NCBI GenBank assembly: GCA_016931665.1
Contig: JAFGEH010000133.1
Coordinates: 1-16,317, forward strand
Length of the DNA: 16,317 nucleotides
Direction of reading: 5' to 3'
Origin: Candidatus Cloacimonadota bacterium
GTDB taxonomy: Bacteria; Cloacimonadota; Cloacimonadia; Cloacimonadales; TCS61
Within the stretch, counting starts at the first letter, position 1. Each line of letters starts with the position of its first letter. This document shows, one piece after another, positions 15,837 to 16,317 of the stretch. Position numbers and translations under genes: made by a program. The notes beneath the pieces are model-generated. The model was given only the letters and a program-made list of their open reading frames with translations, had not been told where the DNA came from and did not search any database.

Positions 15837-16169
15837 ATGATGAAAGCTGAGAAAAGCAAGGCTCGTATCAAGGAATTTTTTGATCTCACCGGCTCCGATT
15901 TGAACCTGAGAAAATATCATATACCGGTTCTGGTATATGAAGTTGTTGATGACAAAGTCAGATACTCCCTCTGGGAAGAAGACATCCTGAGCCGTTTCGG
16001 ATTAGCCAATGTTGATGGCTGGGATGCAACTGAAGATGTTATATTCTGTCCTGACTGGATGCGGGAAGATATAGACGAAGATGAAGATGAAGATAATCTG
16101 GATCTGGATGACGATCTGGATCTGGATGATGATCTTGATTTTGATGATGATGAAGAAGATGATGATTAA
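15837..16169 (+). CDS. Small protein with a highly acidic C-terminal tail, unknown function
   Basis: Not recognised. A 110-residue cytoplasmic protein and the only clear plus-strand gene here. Residues 1-75 look folded: a basic helix (AEKSKARIKEFFDL), a hydrophobic strand IPVLVYEVV, then VRYSLWEEDILSRFG and DVIFCPDWM. Residues 76-110 are almost only Asp, Glu and Leu, with the unit LDLDDD repeated. The gene is complete and looks functional: GAGGAG (15825-15830) is six bases from the ATG, a promoter-like sequence is upstream and an intrinsic terminator follows the stop. A second ATG directly after the first gives the same protein minus one residue. Acidic tails of this kind occur on RNA polymerase delta subunits and DNA-mimic or chaperone-like proteins, but the N-terminal part matches none of these that I can recognise. 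Confidence 0.8.
   Translation: MMKAEKSKARIKEFFDLTGSDLNLRKYHIPVLVYEVVDDKVRYSLWEEDILSRFGLANVDGWDATEDVIFCPDWMREDIDEDEDEDNLDLDDDLDLDDDLDFDDDEEDDD
16065..16166 (+). repeat. GAT/GAA-rich low-complexity repeat coding an acidic tail
   Basis: Imperfect tandem repetition of GATGAA, GATCTGGATGAC and GATGAT units, giving runs of Asp, Glu and Leu-Asp. The codons vary between units (GAT/GAC, CTG/CTT), which suggests the repeat is old and kept at the protein level. It is also a possible site of length variation by slippage. Confidence 0.7.
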
Positions 16170-16188
16170 CAGGCTTTTTACGACGATA

Positions 16189-16317
16189 TTAAAGGCTGAT
16201 GTTTGAAATCAGCCTTTTTTTCTGGTAGTCTTTGACAAATTGAGAAATAATTTTCGTATCATATTGGAACTGGTTATAAACCATCCGCACGGGCCTGAGC
16301 TCTTTTAGCCATTTCCA
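16189..16317 (-). CDS. Possible C-terminal end of an unrecognised gene, 5' part outside the window
   Basis: From the right edge, one minus-strand frame is open for 42 codons and ends in TAA at 16189-16191. It reads WKWLKELRPVRMVYNQFQYD and then TKIISQFVKDYQKKRLISNI before the last two residues and the stop. The composition (Lys, aromatic and Ile/Val mix, no rare runs) looks like a real helical C-terminus, and the position just before a terminator-like hairpin fits a convergent gene end. It is too short to identify and could be chance. Confidence 0.42.
   Translation of the reverse strand, partial: WKWLKELRPVRMVYNQFQYDTKIISQFVKDYQKKRLISNISL
16191..16221 (+). terminator. Intrinsic terminator after the acidic-protein gene
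   Basis: A perfect 10-base-pair stem, AAAGGCTGAT / ATCAGCCTTT, with a seven-base loop (16201-16207), followed by more T to make a run of seven at the end (16215-16221). It starts 21 bases after the stop codon. It overlaps the 3' end of the possible minus-strand gene that enters from the right, and the A-run before the stem would give a weaker terminator for that strand. Confidence 0.85.

Noticed and set aside
16232..16262. A plus-strand promoter TTGACA with TATCAT 19 bases later
   Set aside because: The spacer is long, the region is probably the coding end of a minus-strand gene, and no plus-strand start follows before the window ends.
1..16317. tRNA genes, CRISPR array, insertion sequence or phage attachment site
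   Set aside because: I looked for tRNA T-loop and anticodon patterns, regular short direct repeats and transposase motifs on both strands and saw none.

Overview
The window looks like a chromosomal segment of a Gram-negative, probably anaerobic bacterium of the Fibrobacterota-Chlorobiota-Bacteroidota (FCB) superphylum or a related candidate phylum such as Cloacimonadota. The main reason is a complete 2015-residue SprA, the giant outer-membrane barrel of type IX secretion, which is largely confined to that group. An MCE/Mla-type lipid transport operon confirms a double membrane, and a small 2[4Fe-4S] ferredoxin fits anaerobic life. G+C looks moderate by eye. The phylum is inferred; there is no rRNA or other decisive marker. 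I see no tRNA, rRNA, insertion sequence, CRISPR array or phage gene.

Almost everything is on the minus strand, so the layout is described from high to low coordinates. At the right edge is the 3' end of a possible unrecognised minus-strand gene (16189-16317). It converges on a small plus-strand gene for a protein with an extremely acidic tail (15837-16169), which has its own Shine-Dalgarno (SD) site and terminator. Divergent from that is a minus-strand unit: an unrecognised exported protein (14412-15758), a TatD-family metal-dependent hydrolase and a ferredoxin, closed by a strong intrinsic terminator at 13354-13382. A roughly 250-base gap with an imperfect FNR/CRP-like palindrome follows. 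Then come coaX (type III pantothenate kinase) and sprA, whose stop and start codons abut with no base between them.

Seventy-odd bases further on, behind a plausible promoter, is a tight operon: an MCE-domain protein, a lipoprotein that joins a PqiC-like ABC auxiliary domain to an apparent C-terminal outer-membrane beta-barrel, a STAS-MlaE permease, an MlaF ATPase, a Mut7-C/zinc-ribbon nuclease-like protein, and the start of a HerA-like ATPase that runs off the left edge. The first four fit one machine: ATPase and permease in the inner membrane, the MCE protein as a periplasmic ring or shuttle, and the lipoprotein fusion as outer-membrane partner. The last two (ATGA overlap) look like a separate nucleic-acid module sharing the transcript.

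The most interesting points are the fused lipoprotein-barrel in the MCE operon, the position of sprA between coaX and a lipid transport operon, the asparate-rich and proline/glutamate-rich insertions in SprA, the Mut7-C/HerA pairing with a substituted active-site position, and the orphan acidic protein.
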